From Salvator merianae (taxonomy: Eukaryota; Chordata; Lepidosauria; Squamata; Teiidae): 64,000 nt of DNA. This document shows, in pieces, positions 34,276 to 46,346 of this stretch. The notes under the pieces were generated by a model. That model made no database searches and was not told the origin of the DNA. It worked only from the letters and a program-made list of their open reading frames with translations. The first letter of the stretch is position 1, and each line of letters starts with the position of its first letter. The stretch is taken from positions 62,779,599 through 62,843,598 of the forward strand of contig QVOM02000073.1 in NCBI GenBank assembly GCA_003586115.2. The letters are read 5' to 3'. The translations under genes were made by a program, and so were the position numbers.

Positions 34276-35815
34276 TATGGTTCTTAAACTTCTCTTTGGT
34301 TCTGCTAAAGGCTTTCACAGCACTATGATACATTTACTTTCCAAGAACCGTTTCATCATGCATTCATGTTTCTGTACTGCTGAACCATCTTTCTCAATTA
34401 CAGACAACTTTATAAGACATTTGTTGTTGCTGTGCTCCATACCAAGTCGTCTCAGCTCCAAGAACAGTGTGTTCTCCAATATTTCTTTTAAAAACTTAGG
34501 CTGCTTACTCATCTTACTCATTTTCACTCTGCTTGTGAAATAACAGGGCATTGGTTCCCTTAGGTTAACTTCACCTTGAGAACTTTTCAAGCCTCTGCTG
34601 GAGTCACTAGAACTGCTAATTTGTCATTTTTCCTCACAATGTACATTTCTAGGTTTGTTACGTCATCTTAACATTCCAAACTGCTCTTATCTGTGTCAAG
34701 GGCATGGATTTCAGCTTCTTCTCCCTCCCTTCCTCCCTTTGTCTGCCATTTTGAGTACATTGTTGTATTCATTGTTATACATTCTTCTGGTGTATCACAT
34801 TTTCAAGCTATATCTTTAAACCTACATTGACTGGAACACTACAGGATTCCCTTCATAAAAGCAAGAACCGCCCAAGTGTGGAATGCATACAGTGTGGAAA
34901 ACTCCTGGACCAGAACATTTCCTTCATAGCAGGAGCAGAGGGGCGGGCCATCCATTCAGGAAGTGCATCCCAACCAGTGCAAACTTTGATGCCAGCAAAC
35001 TTTCCAGTTTCCAAACCAGCTCTTGGTGCAAAGTACCGGAAATGGTCCTGGATCATGAGCCCAGGCAGGCAAGTCAGGATGAAGACATGAACCAAGCCAG
35101 AATGACAACATATGAAAAAAACAAACAGGAAATTGAGAATGGAAATGAGCCTTCAGCAACAGCTTCTTCCTTTGTGTTGCCTGGAAAAGTGCTCAGGCTG
35201 AGATGAAGACTTCTCAAGAGTAAGACAGGGTAGAAACAAGCAAATTACAAGTTCCTAAAGCAGAATGGGAAGGCAAGCAGGTCAGGCAAGGTTGAACACT
35301 TCACCAGATCAGCAGGTTACAAGAAAACTTCCTGGGCCATTTCCTTTCCAGCATGAAAGTGACAGCTCAGAAAGCTCACAACTGCACAAATTGGATACTT
35401 TTACATGATGTGAAAATGCCCTCCCTGTTAATCCGGGCCAATAAGGCACTTTGTCAGCTCTCTGTCAGTCTCCATGAAAGACCCTATGGGGCAGCTGTCT
35501 ACACCCAGAGTCAGAGATCCAGAACTCCCATATCGACTGAGAGCCCCAGGGAGGTGGTTGCATCCATGTGAATGCAGTGCCCCAGGAACATCCAGATGTG
35601 CAGACATTCCACTTCTGGACTAGATGCAAGGGTACCATAGGTGCCCATGTGACCTCATTTAAAATTTTCTTTTCCATACTCTCAATATGCAGTGAGCATA
35701 CAAAGTTGCCTCTTGATGCATCATTAAAGCTGTGGTCACACCATAACAGACTAGTGTGTCTTAGGGCACATCAGAGACTGAGAACATTTTTGGTTTGATC
35801 AACCCATCTAATTTA
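34276..35815. other. Unassigned non-coding interval
   Basis: About 1.5 kb. A 107-codon plus frame at 34883-35206 and frames on the other strand show no recognisable domain. Nothing else supported. Confidence 0.4.
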
Positions 35816-36886
35816 ACGCTCACACAGTTTGTCTTTCTGTGTCCACACTTTTCAGTCTCCCCAGCCTCTGTTTGGTGACAAGGAACTTTTTTTTCTCCAC
35901 TCCTCCCATCCTTCTCCTCCCCATGCCGTTTGTGATTGGATGTGATCCTGTCAGACAAATTTTGGCTTCTCAGAGGAGGGTAAGGCCACCACCCTCTGTC
36001 CCCACCCTCCTCAACCCTGCCTCTTCCTCCCTTTTTTGTTACAACCAAGAAAGAGGGGGAGACAGAGAAATAAAGAGAAGGAGAAAGAGAAAGAGAGAGA
36101 AAGGAATGTGTGAGTGTTCATGCATGTATACAGTGCCTTTGTAGTTCCCTCTGCTGTCACAATCCAGACTGAAAAGGAGAGATAAAGAGAGAGAGAGAGA
36201 GAGAAAGGATGCTTCGGCAGGTCCTGTTCTCCTCCCTCTCCTTTCAAAACGCTTGCTTCTCATTTTAAACCTGATTACAGGGAGGAAAAGATCCTCCCCC
36301 CTTGCCAGGCTGTTACTCCCTCTCCCCATTTATCTGCCAAAAGGAAGAGAAAGGAAGGTGAAGTTCAGGGAAAGAGAGGAGGGGGGTGGGGAAATTCACA
36401 AAAGTTCTCTATTAGCTTATCTTTTTTAAAGAAATTGACAGATGCAGGCGAAACAGGGTAAGCTCTCAGACAAAAGTGACAAAGGATGATTTGCGTTGGA
36501 CCTGTGTGTGAGAGAGACCGCGCATGTGTGTGTATTCAAAGAAAATTTTCTCACCCACCCAAGAAGCAGTCCAAGCAAAGTTAACCCAGGGGACAGAGAC
36601 CCCTTCTTCCTCATTTGCTCGACCCCTTGCCCCCCTTCTCCACCTCCCTTCTTGCTTGTTTAGCTCTCTTTCCTCATCTTACTTGACTCCCCTGGGCTTG
36701 GAGGAAAAAAGTCTACCCTTCACCTGGTTGTTCCCTCCCCCCCATTTATCTGTCAAAAGGGACAGATAAAACCATGGAAATCTTCAAGATGATCATTAAT
36801 TCTGGTTCCCCCTGACTGTGGTTTTTATCTGTCCCTTTCCACAGATAAACAGGGAGTTGGAGAAACAATCAGGTGTGAACGGAGCC
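35816..36886. other. Polypyrimidine/polypurine-rich block, possibly a mobile element
   Basis: The segment is unusually rich in C/T runs and G/A runs (GA-rich 36040-36110 and 36175-36206). It contains near-duplicate blocks built on CCATTTATCTG(C/T)CAAAAGG at about 36326 and 36742, plus a hairpin TTTATCTGTC / GGACAGATAAA near 36746-36770. Its right edge reads GTGTGAACGGAGCC followed by TTA, and the left edge is ACGCTCACACAG preceded by TTA, so it could be a 1.07-kb Harbinger-like element. The two ends agree only loosely. Confidence 0.35.
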
Positions 36887-39294
36887 TTAATAAGATCACA
36901 GTGGTTTGAAACTTTCTAAAGAAGAAAATTCTACAGCAAATGAAGCAAGGGATCCCACCTTCAGATTCATGCTGCATTTTTCTGCTTTGTTTTTGGTTAT
37001 TAATATTGGTAAACAAATTTGACTAATTCTTGAGAGATTTACATGCAGGCTGCCCTAATCATCCTTAAGGTTTTTGTACCATAATATGCAGCAATGCTGC
37101 CTCATGTCTTTTGAGAACCTGATACAGTTTACAACACGACAGCTGTTGGCTAAAAACAGGAGGATTGCAAAATAAACTACATACATAGTAGATGTGTGTG
37201 TTTAGCACCACAGCAAATATAGCTGCTGTTCTGAAGAAGGGTGAAAAGCAAATCTAGTTTGTTTCTAACTTTAGTTGCTCCACATATACACATTTGCATA
37301 CATGTTAAAGAACCTTCCAATTTGTTTTCAGATCTCTGAATGAAAAACATGGAAAATGTGCTTTTTCTTTTCACTTTTAAAAAAAAGCTGTTAGGCAAAA
37401 GAAATGTTGACCCTTCAAGAAATGAAAGATAGAAATGGGGAGCTCTTTCCAAAGCAAGAGCTCTTGGAATTCCTGCAAGTGGAAACTTCCACGTTGGCAA
37501 AGGTGCAATCCAGAACCAATAAGGATTCCTGTTTCGCCACTTTTATGGTACTTGAAGGATGCCACAATAGTTTCACTTTAAAACACTCAGGTACTGCATA
37601 TCAGTAAAATAAAAGTGAAAGAGGGGAGGCACAATACTACTCTTTCTTCTACACTGCACACTCTAGCACAGGAACTACAGTTACATCCAGATGTGAGGTA
37701 AGCCCTGTGATCTTCTCTATGCTACATTGGAAGTGCCAGACATTTCTGAGGCATTTCTAGTGTAGTGCTGAATGCAATGTGCAAAAAGTGTGTTGCAATG
37801 TTATTACATGAAATCCAGCAATGACACTGGCTGATGGCCTCACTTACCTATCCATCTGATGAGTATTTTATGCAGTCAACCCACTGGGAACTTCCTGGAG
37901 CAGACAAGCATGTAAAAAAACTAATCAAAGAAAGGGGGTGGGCACTTGGCTATCTTCCGGTAGTCCGCAGCAGACTGGTCATCTAAGCTGCAGCAAGGAG
38001 CAATCACAGATCTTGTTTACATCCTGCATTGTCTCTTGCTGTCTGGGGGCAGCCTAGTTTTCACATGTTCCATCTTTACTTAATCCACCTGTTCAAAGTG
38101 TTCCAATTTCCTTTCCTGAGTGGCCTCATTCTTCTTCTGTCCCATCTCTAAATCATTATCTTGACTGTAGCCTGTGCTTCAGCTAACTACTCTTTTCTGT
38201 TTTCTCTTTGCCAGGTTTGCACTTTCCGAGCTGTTTCCTCAATTAGGCTTAGCTCTTAGTATTGCCTGCCACAACCTGACACTATTTGTGTAACCTTGGC
38301 CTTCAGGACATTGCCTCTAGTCCTAGCTTGGCCTTGACAGCTGGGAAATTTATGGGATAATCTGGGAAGCCCACTCAGTAACATTTTTTGTCAGCCTCCT
38401 TACAGGCGTTCACATTTTCCCCTCCTGGAAGCTTCAGAGAAAATAAAATCTAGGATAGCAGTGCACATGAAAGGAAGAAGACGAGGGTGCCAAAGATGGG
38501 GGGGGGAGCTGTGTTCTCATTTAACCTCTGTATGCAAGGTTAAATAGAAGACCCAGATGTTGCCTGCACCTTTAGGCAGCTTTCCTGACATAGTTTTCTT
38601 AGCTTTATTTTTTTCCTTTAATGCAAAAACTCAGCATGGAAGCAGAAGGGGCTCAGACAAAGGTGACAAAGGGAAAGTGGGCTATAAAAGCAAACCTAGT
38701 ATTAGCCCTTGCCATGGAGGGATTTGGGTTTCAAGAATTTTCTGTTTTCCAGTTGAGAAAAGAACGAAAAAGAAATAAGTGGTTAAAATCAACAGAGTAC
38801 AATAATCACAGCACAACACCATTTGAATAGCAGAAATTTTGCTTTTTTTGGAATGATGCACTGAATAAGTATCTTACCACTGCAGCTGCCATTCATGGTA
38901 ATTATTCCTCTGTCCTGCTTATCATGCAGTTGCGGCATTAAGTCGGATTTACAACTTGCCAGACTGAAAATATGAATCAAAGAGACAGCTTCACTGTCGA
39001 ACACCAAGTTAATGAAGAAATGAGAGGTGAAATGCTGGCCATGGGGCTTGTTGCAATATGATGTGCTTCTATTTCACATTCACTCTTCCAATCTGCCATC
39101 CATGCTTTCCTTCAGGATGTTCATCTCTGCCTGTTACATGATTTCCTCTTTCCCAGATGGTCAGCATTGCCCAGGTCATTGGGCTCTCTTGGGCCCTTTC
39201 TGGCCCAGGTCTTATTCCAGATTCTATCCCAGAATAGGAACCTACCATCCACATGCTGATGCAGACTACAGCAGGCCCCTGTGTGTAACTCTCC
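36887..39294. other. Long unassigned non-coding interval
   Basis: About 2.4 kb. Frames of 60-107 codons on both strands at 37177-37607 overlap one another and show no domain. No repeat boundary recognised. Confidence 0.4.
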
Positions 39295-39395
39295 ATGCAT
39301 TTGATGAAGTAGGCTTAGTCTACGAAGCTCATGCTATTAACTTCTTTTTCTTTATTAGTCTCTAAGGTGCTACTAGCCCCCTTTGCGATACTGTG
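39295..39395 (+). repeat. Short retroelement tail-like repeat
   Basis: GATGAAGTAGGCTTAGTCTACGAAGCTCATGC followed by TTATTAGTCTCTAAGGTGCTAC resembles a sequence that recurs in reptile genomes at the 3' end of a retroelement. I cannot name the class with confidence. Confidence 0.4.
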
Positions 39396-39910
39396 AAGCA
39401 TTTGTTTTCATTTAGCACCTATTGCAACTATTCCTCAGGCATTGGATATATATCTGTATCCTTAATTTGGGCAGGTCAAAATTGAGGTTTTCAAGAATGC
39501 TTGCTTTGTGAGCCAAGCTGGTGTATGAAAGAGTTACACACATCTATCCACAAATCAAAGTTTTATTGTGGAGAAAAGTGCTCATTCACACTTAGATGAG
39601 CAGTAAATACAGTAAATATGAAGGATATGAGAATGGAAGGCAGTAGTAGTATTTTCAAAGCACTCAAGCAGTTTAACAGTCTGAGAGTTACTAAATTTCT
39701 GCGTAATCACAGAAAAATAACCGTGAGAGAGCTACAGTCTTTATGTAATAGAGTTTTCCAGATAGTTAAACGAAACATCAGAAAGCCAGAGGCTGCAAGG
39801 TACCTGAGGGGCAAGGGATAAGAGAGAAAGTGCAGTTTTACTTTTATTCATGAGTATAGGAATAGGGAAGAAACTGACCAGAGGAGTAAACCTCCTGAGA
39901 GTAGTTGAGT
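39396..39910. other. Unassigned; possible LTR-like material
   Basis: A minus-strand AATAAAA at about 39567-39561 and TG-rich flanks hint at a decayed LTR, but I find no paired ends or target duplication. No gene recognised. Confidence 0.25.
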
Positions 39911-40484
39911 CAGGGTAAATTGTTCAGGGTAGTAAAAACTGAAAGTGATTGTGAAAAGCTCCAGACATTGGGCGAGTGGGCGACGAAGTGGCAAATGCAC
40001 TTCAGTCTTAGTAAGTGCAAATTGATGCACATCGGGGCAAAGAACCCCAGTTATACCTATAAACTGATGGGGGCCAAACTTTCTGTGACAGACCAGGAAA
40101 AGGATCTTGGGGATCTGGTAGACAGCTCAGTGAAGGTGTCAACCCAGTGTGCAGCGGCAGTGAAAAAAGCAAATTCAATGCTAGGGGAAGGGAATAGAAA
40201 ACAAGTCAGCAAGTGTCATCGTGCCTCTTCACAAATCTATGGTAAGACCACACTTGGAATATTGTGTACAATTCTGGTCACCTCACCTCAGAAAGGATAT
40301 TGTAGAACTGGAGAAGGTGCAGAAAAGGGCAACCAGAATGATCAAGGGGCTGGAACACCTTCCTTACGAAATCAGGCTGCAACGCCTTGGCCTCTTCAAC
40401 CTTGAAAAGCGGCGTTTAAGAAGAGACCTGATTGAAGTATATAAAACCAAGCACGGTATGGATAAGGTGGACAGAGAAAAGTAA
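39911..40484 (+). pseudogene. CR1 ORF2 C-terminal remnant
   Basis: One frame from 39911 gives FRVVKTESDCEKLQTLGEW, MHIGAKNPSYTYKLMGAK and VDSSVKVSTQCAAAVKKANS. After a frameshift near 40190, another frame from 40221 gives [19 protein letters not shown] and ends in [15 protein letters not shown] and a stop. The catalytic part of the reverse transcriptase is missing, so the copy was inactive on arrival. Confidence 0.85.
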
Positions 40485-40904
40485 TTTTCTCTATCACACA
40501 ACACTAGGACCAGGGGGACTCTCTGAAGCTGATGGGTAGGAGAGTTAGGACCGACAAGGGGAAGTATTTTTTCACCCAGAGGGTCATCGATCTATGGAAT
40601 TTATTACTGGATGAGGTGGTGACAGCCATCAGCCTAGACAGCTTTAAGAAAGGATTGGACAGATTCATGGAGGTCAGGTGTATCAGTGGCTACTAGGATG
40701 GATGCCTAGGTACTGCCTCCAGGTTGGAAAGACAGGCAGGATGTCTGTAAAACCATTTGTGGGGAGTCAAGAGCAGATGAAGGTTTTGCCTTTATGTTCT
40801 GCTTGAGAATGCCCAGAAGCAATTGGTGGGCCACTGTGTGAAACAGAATGCTGGACTAGATGGGCCGTGGCCTAATCCAGCAAGGCTCCTCTTATGTTCT
40901 TATG
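39911..40904 (+). mobile_element. CR1 LINE copy 3, 5'-truncated, plus strand
   Basis: It begins inside the CR1 reverse transcriptase coding region (AAATTGTTCAGGGTAGTAAAAACT, matching the complement of 5240-5265) and runs through the C-terminal region and the whole 3' UTR to the terminal repeat CTCTTATGTTCTTATG at 40904. It is the least interrupted of the CR1 copies here. Confidence 0.9.
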
Positions 40905-42689
40905 AGTCTAGCCAGCTGACTCATTGGGGAGGATCCACAGCACAGCAGCTTAGGGTGTGCTGGGGCAAGGAAGTTTGCTCCTGCCCCACGAGCAAAGGGT
41001 GTGTTGGCTAACAGCCCATCCCTCATCTCTCTGTTTTCAGAGCTGACAGCTCAGCCTTGGAGCTGAGGGACCAGCTGCAAAGGCGCTGAAGTAGATCTTT
41101 TCTGGTGCAATGCCTGCACAGCGTAGACTCCAAATGAGCAGTTAAATGGTGGGGGTGTTGCCAGTGTTGATTTTCAGCACTCTGACAGAAGACATATTGG
41201 AGAGCATCTGCCCTCCAACGTCATCCTCAGGGTGCTGTGTGGCAACTGGCCCCCCAGCTAATTGACCACTGTGCTCTAGGGAGGGGCTGCCTCAGGCCAC
41301 CCACTGCTGTAGATGTGGATGCAGCCTGGAAATCTCTTCCTCAGAAACAAATCGTTGTTTTAGCGCAGAGAAGCCACGTTCTGCCTAAGTGGTCATGCTA
41401 AGAAAGTTGTGGGAAGTGGTATGCTTCAAGGGCACACCTACATATAATGTCAGTTCTCACTTTAGCAAAGAATTCTGGGCAGGACAGGGTTTCACTGTCC
41501 TGGGACACTAATATTCTATAACCAGAATCCTATATTAAGAAGGTTTTGAAACAAACATAGACAATCTTTGTATGGAAGCCAGCAGTTTCCAGAATCAGTA
41601 GTTAAGACAGAAGGATGACAGTTGAAGAGCTTTTCTTTGCTTGTATACTAATTATGCCTAATCTGAATCAAGTTTAATCAAGTTCCTTTCCTCTGACACA
41701 AGTTACTACTCCAGGATTGGATTCAGATTGCAGCTGACTAGTTTTCTTTACAAAACCCTGAGGCACTGGCAACACCCCAAACTGTCATCTCTTCTTTCTG
41801 TCATCTATGCACAGGCAGGCAAAGACATGCTGGAAACAAAATAACAATGCAGAGAGACAGTGTTGTAGAAACCTTCAGAACTGCATGGAGAAAGTGCTAG
41901 ACTAGAAGGAGAGCGGGAAAAAAACAAAAATATTCAACGAATATTGCCTCCAATAAAGCAATACTGTACTTGAGCTAAATAGGGAAATGATGATGCTATA
42001 GTATCCTGGTATGTTCCATAGTTTTGATTAACAAATGATATGTAATTCATAAATTAATAATTGATTAGATATTAATCATTCATAAATATGCACATAACAT
42101 CATGCTTGTTCAATTCTGAGGGCTTTCAATAATTAGTATATATTTTGATCATTTGATGGTTGCCAGTGGTTTCCCATTTAGATTGCTGATCCAATGTATG
42201 TCTGCTTAATTTAAATTAGCAAAGAGCATGAACTGCTCTTAGCAATTTGACTTAGCCCCAAACCACCTTGGTTCAGCCAATTCAGATGTGAATCAAACCA
42301 ATGAAGTGATGGTTGGCTCTGATCCAATCCTAGCTTGCTTTAGCCCAGTCTAGCTCAGTGGCAGTAAAGTTCAAGGGCTGGTAGGCAAAGGATGGTGCAC
42401 AATCCAAGAAGTGAGCTATTGCCCATTTTCTATGTAGCAGCAGGCTTCTTCTCTTTTTCCTCCAGTCATGCAGAGCCTAGAAGTCTGGCTCAGGGAACCA
42501 TTCAGTAAACCACGTGAAAATATATACATGCCAGTTTGGGGCTAACTCTAACTGTGAATAGCAATCTGTGCACATGCCTAGTTTTATCAGTGGTGCTGCT
42601 TTGAGTATAACTGGGTTGTTCACTGGAATAAGCCTTCTGTTTCTTATGCCGTGGAGGCAAGATATACACCTAGGAAAAACTGTTGTTCA
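40905..42689. other. Unassigned non-coding interval
   Basis: About 1.8 kb. GATGCAGCCTGG near 41323 resembles the end of family G elements, but no partner end is seen. Nothing else supported. Confidence 0.4.
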
Positions 42690-42953
42690 GCACAAGCCTA
42701 GTGCCATAACTGAGATACTGTGGGCTAAAGTGTTGTTAGGTCTTTCACAGAAAGGTTGCCTTTTCTCCTCATTCAGGAGGAGATGATAGTCTGCCTTGTA
42801 CCCCTTTCTTTACTACTTCCACTGGAAGGAATTTTCTTGGGAGAAATACAGAAGTGGTTTGCCATTGCCTGCTTCTGGGAAGAAGCTGGGAATCAAACTG
42901 GCAAGCTTCTGCTTTTCAGGCAGTTTGTTCCACCACTGAGCTATAGCCAATCC
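42690..42953 (-). mobile_element. tRNA-derived SINE, minus orientation (Sauria-SINE-like)
   Basis: On the minus strand the head reads GGCTATAGCTCAGTGGTGGA from 42948, a good A box, then the B-box-like GTTTGATTCCC (complement of 42888-42898), and a body with GCAAACCACTTCTGTA and CTCCCAAGAAAA. The layout fits the tRNA-derived SINEs of squamates whose 3' parts relate to BovB. The 3' tail is indistinct; the left limit is approximate. Confidence 0.7.
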
Positions 42954-43399
42954 CCATTGGAAGGATAATAAGATTCAAATAATGGAGTGTAAAAATATGC
43001 CCAGATGCTGTCTGGGCATAGTTTTTACTTCTGGCCATGTTTCTGCTTATTTCACCAGGCACCTTCTGGAAGGAGCTAGGGCCTCATGGCTCCTCTTTTA
43101 GTAGGATAAAGCACCATCTGAAAACATGATGCCCACCCAAAAAATGCAATGTTCATGTGCAATGTCACACTCTTTGGAGGAGTTTCTCATTCACCAAGTC
43201 AGCAGCCCCTTTCAGCCCCAGATGCAGGAAAAGATGCAGGGGCACCCATTGATATGATGAACAAGTACCTGTCCCCAGGCCTATCACTTTCACCAGGGAC
43301 ACATGTTCTCAATTTACATTACCCTGGATATTTTAAAGTAGTTGAAAATCTGTTTTATAGCATAAGTACCTATACTTCTTTTGCTGTACCCATGAAGAG
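42954..43399. other. Unassigned non-coding sequence
   Basis: Nothing recognised. An 85-codon plus frame at 43149-43406 has no known domain. Confidence 0.4.
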
Positions 43400-44180
43400 C
43401 AAATAAATGTTCCCCTACTGTTTGAATTTAACTGCTTTATGTGGATTACTATTGTTTTGCATCCAATATCCTATTCTCTTAAGTTCATATTAATTGGCCT
43501 TGATACCTGTGCCTTTCTGCTGCCGAATTATCTGTTTTGTGACATAAAATGGAACCCCAGTTGGGTTAAGAAACTGAGCCCTTGAAAGAAATGCTCATTG
43601 AAAGTCCTTTTCTTGCCTTTATCTACTTTCCATATCAATTCATCTCATTCTGACCTACTTGCTTTTGATATGCTATCTGCAAAATCAGCTTCCAGGGGAA
43701 ACTATTGAGTTCACTGTATAATTAATTTCTACCTATGTTTTAATTAATAGAGCTTTTGTGTCTCCTTTTTAAATTATTCTTAGCATGAACTCCTGCGGAA
43801 ATGAACATTTAAGAGAAAAGAAAGCCTCTGAATTAAACAAATTATTAGTGTTCTTTGCCTTACTTTACTTGCTCTTAAATATATCTTTTGTATAAATTAT
43901 ACTTCTGAAGCCATTATAATTCAAAGGCATGAGTCAGAACTGCTAGCCTTTTCATATAAGACATAAAAAAAAACTACAACCAGACAAATGAGCATGATGC
44001 AAATTTAAAGTGCAAATATTTAGAAACAAGTTATGAGACATTTGTCTTCTCTGCTCAGCTGAGAGCCAGACACTAGTATATTCCCAGCATTATAAATGGT
44101 TTTACTGGACTGAACTCTATCTGTGTTTGTGATTTTTTTTTAATAAAAAATGAATTAGATATGTCCTTAATTGTTCAGGG
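43400..44180. other. Repeat-free AT-rich block; candidate conserved non-coding DNA
   Basis: About 780 bp with no recognisable repeat. It contains TTAATTAATAGAGC, an octamer-like GATGCAAATTTAAAGTGCAAAT (about 43996) and several TAATTA words that homeodomain proteins can bind. This is only a texture-based suggestion of a regulatory element. Confidence 0.25.
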
Positions 44181-44214
44181 TTTGTTGTTTTGCATTTAGG
44201 CAAAAGGGCCATAA

Positions 44215-44340
44215 TTGTATAATTAATTAATTAATATTATATTTAATAATTTCTGTTTTATTCACCAAAAGGTCCCAGGGCAGGTCACAACAGCAAAAAG
44301 ATAAAATATATAAAGTATTAAAACATATTTAAAATATAAC
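44215..44340 (+). repeat. Repeat F, plus-strand copy
   Basis: AATTAATTAATTAAT is followed by TTCACCAAAAGGTCCCAGGG and CAGGTCACAACAGC, then AT-rich sequence. It aligns with 46869-46995 over about 80 bp. Confidence 0.6.
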
Positions 44341-44439
44341 CCACCCTCCAGGTCTACATCCCATTATTTTATTTTATTTATTAAATTGTGCATAAAAGAT
44401 TTACAAGAGATTAGAAAATATCCATGTATATAAAGGTAA

Positions 44440-44695
44440 AGAGACATAATCTGATGTGAATTTTTGCTTCATCAACTACACTAAGGCTTTTGACAGTATA
44501 AATCACAACACAATGTGAAACTTATTAAGGCTAATGGGTGTGCCAGAAAAATCTGATTGTTCTTCTAAGAAATCTTTATAATGTTAAAGCAATGATATTT
44601 CTCATTATAATGTATGGCTGTGAAACGTGGACACCAAGAAGGAACAAGAGAAAGAAGAATGAATACTTTTGAATTATGGATCTGGAGATAGTTAC
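44440..44695 (+). pseudogene. RTE-BovB LINE reverse transcriptase scrap with internal deletion
   Basis: The plus strand encodes YTKAFDSINHNTM and LMGVPEKS, a BovB/RTE-type catalytic A region, then LRNLYNVKAM. It jumps directly to LIIMYGCETWTPRR, a motif that lies well downstream in such proteins. The intervening coding sequence is missing and the frame shifts several times. Confidence 0.65.
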
Positions 44696-44699
44696 TCAG

Positions 44700-45250
44700 G
44701 TTTTGCCTACATGTAATAGTATGTTTCTGCACTTACCATAGAGGATCAGTGCATGTCATAGTCCTATTCTGGGCCTTTTTTGTCCACATGCTGGTGAGGA
44801 CTAGAGAGGCCCTGCTCCCTCTGGAATGCTCTGTCTGCATGAGATGGGTCACATTCTAGATCAGGAGGTCCAAAATGGCTTTCTGATCCACTTCTGGACC
44901 AGAATATCAGTATGCCACTATAACAAGGGCTGCTTTCACACTTACTATGCTAGCATAGAGTAATTAGTCTGTGCTAGTGTAGTACTTAACCACACAGTGC
45001 GAACAGTGTCCATACTGCGTGGCCAAAAACAGTCCTAAAGCTGACTACCGGTGTTCACGGTGCGAACGCCAGTAGCAGGGCCCAATCCTCACCATGGCAG
45101 AAGCCAGCAGTTGAGCCTCCAAGATTGCCCAGGCCCGACTGGGCCCACAAAGCTTTCCCAATCAGGCCTGTGAGGTAGATACTTGTCTGGCTGCTGCCAT
45201 GGCAACCAGCAGGCCCACGCAGTGCGCAGATGTTGCTTCCCTAACTCACT
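44700..45250. mobile_element. Two MITE-like segments, poorly delimited
   Basis: The part 44700-44930 shares GAGGCCCTG and CAGAATATCAGTAT-like words with 25321-25520 and includes a CACTTACC end-like motif. The part from 44935 starts GGGCTGCTTTCACACTTAC, resembling the GGCCATTTTCGCACTTACC end of family C. Right ends are not found. Confidence 0.4.
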
Positions 45251-45936
45251 ACTCTATTAATCATTTGAATGACAAAAGTTATCACTAGGTCAATGAAACA
45301 CCATTGCCCCTTGAAATATAAGGATCCCAAAGCATGTAGCAGTTCTCCTGGCCCCATCTAGCATCAGAAAAACAATTGCTACCCCCCTATCATTTGTGTT
45401 CATGGAAGTTGCTCCCAACTAGGTTTTAAGGTATTCATCAGAAGTTTCTCACTCTCTTTCTCCTCCTTTCTTCTTAGGAAATTGCTGACACAGAGAAATA
45501 TGGAAACTATTATATACAGGCTTATATTCATCTCAGAGCTCCCAGAAGTCTCTTGGGATAAACTCTGCAGCCCCCTGTGACATATTCGTTGTTTTACAGT
45601 CTGTGGTCCAGAATATCTCTGGTTGATAAATGTATTCATACAAATGCAAAAGAGGATCATCGCGGTATCAGCTCTATTCCAAATATTTTATTTTTCCTTA
45701 ATGAAAATGACAAGTGGACATCATCTTAAAATGCTAATTAAGCTCTAACATGCCTTATTTTACAAGAAGTCTATTTCTGCATTTTAAAACCCCCTCAAAT
45801 ATATGTGTTAGCAGTTTGAGTTTATTCAGAGATAAGTTGCTGAGGACTTAAAATCTTACTCTTATTGAATGGATGAGGAAGGAGCCTGTTGTCAGGCAAA
45901 GAAAGAAAGACTGGAAAGGTCAGTGCAAGTAGAAAC
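45251..45936. other. Unassigned non-coding sequence
   Basis: No gene or repeat boundary recognised. Confidence 0.4.
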
Positions 45937-45939
45937 TAG

Positions 45940-46343
45940 GGTCTCATTCACACTTTGCACCTGTGAGCATCCAGGACACTTGCTAGCAAAATGCTTCCGG
46001 ACTTTGCGGAGGCCCTCATGATCAGGAGCAGCATATGACTAGCTGTGGAGCACAAATTAGCACTCCCCAGCTTTCCTGGGAGCTGATAGACAGCTCCCAG
46101 TAAAATGCATTCACACTCATTCCTGGGTGCAAATGCATGGCTGTGCCATGCCATGCTTGGAGCCTGCACAATCACATTATCGTGCCTGCATGCGCCTCTG
46201 TGTGCCTGCACACACAGGGCAGCACTGCGCAGCACTACCGTTCGCCATGAATGCAGCACTGCCGTTCCTGGCCACTGTCACAGTGAGGATCAAACCAGGA
46301 TACCAGCATTCAAATCACAGTAAAACAAAGTGCAAAAACGTCC
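45940..46343. mobile_element. MITE, family B, copy (404 bp)
   Basis: Ends GGTCTCATTCACACT and, on the right, GTGCAAAAACGTCC; flanks TAG (45937-45939) and TAG (46344-46346). The direct match at the flanks extends to CTAGGGTCTC, longer than needed for a 3-bp duplication. The central repeat AGCTGTGGAGCACAAATTAG to CACTCCCCAGCTT lies at about 46034-46066. Confidence 0.7.
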
Positions 46344-46346
46344 TAG

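Noticed and set aside
34827..35206. Possible processed pseudogene (cysteine-containing ECIQCGK-like peptide)
   Set aside because: No second motif or poly(A) tail supports a gene origin.
36040..36210. Arginine/lysine- and serine/leucine-rich frames on both strands
   Set aside because: They arise from GA/CT simple sequence.
39520..39900. Possible second LTR
   Set aside because: An AATAAAA on the minus strand is present, but no TG...CA ends or target duplication could be paired.
42888..42953. Possible functional tRNA gene
   Set aside because: A and B boxes are visible, but the sequence continues into a SINE body and no proper acceptor stem closes.
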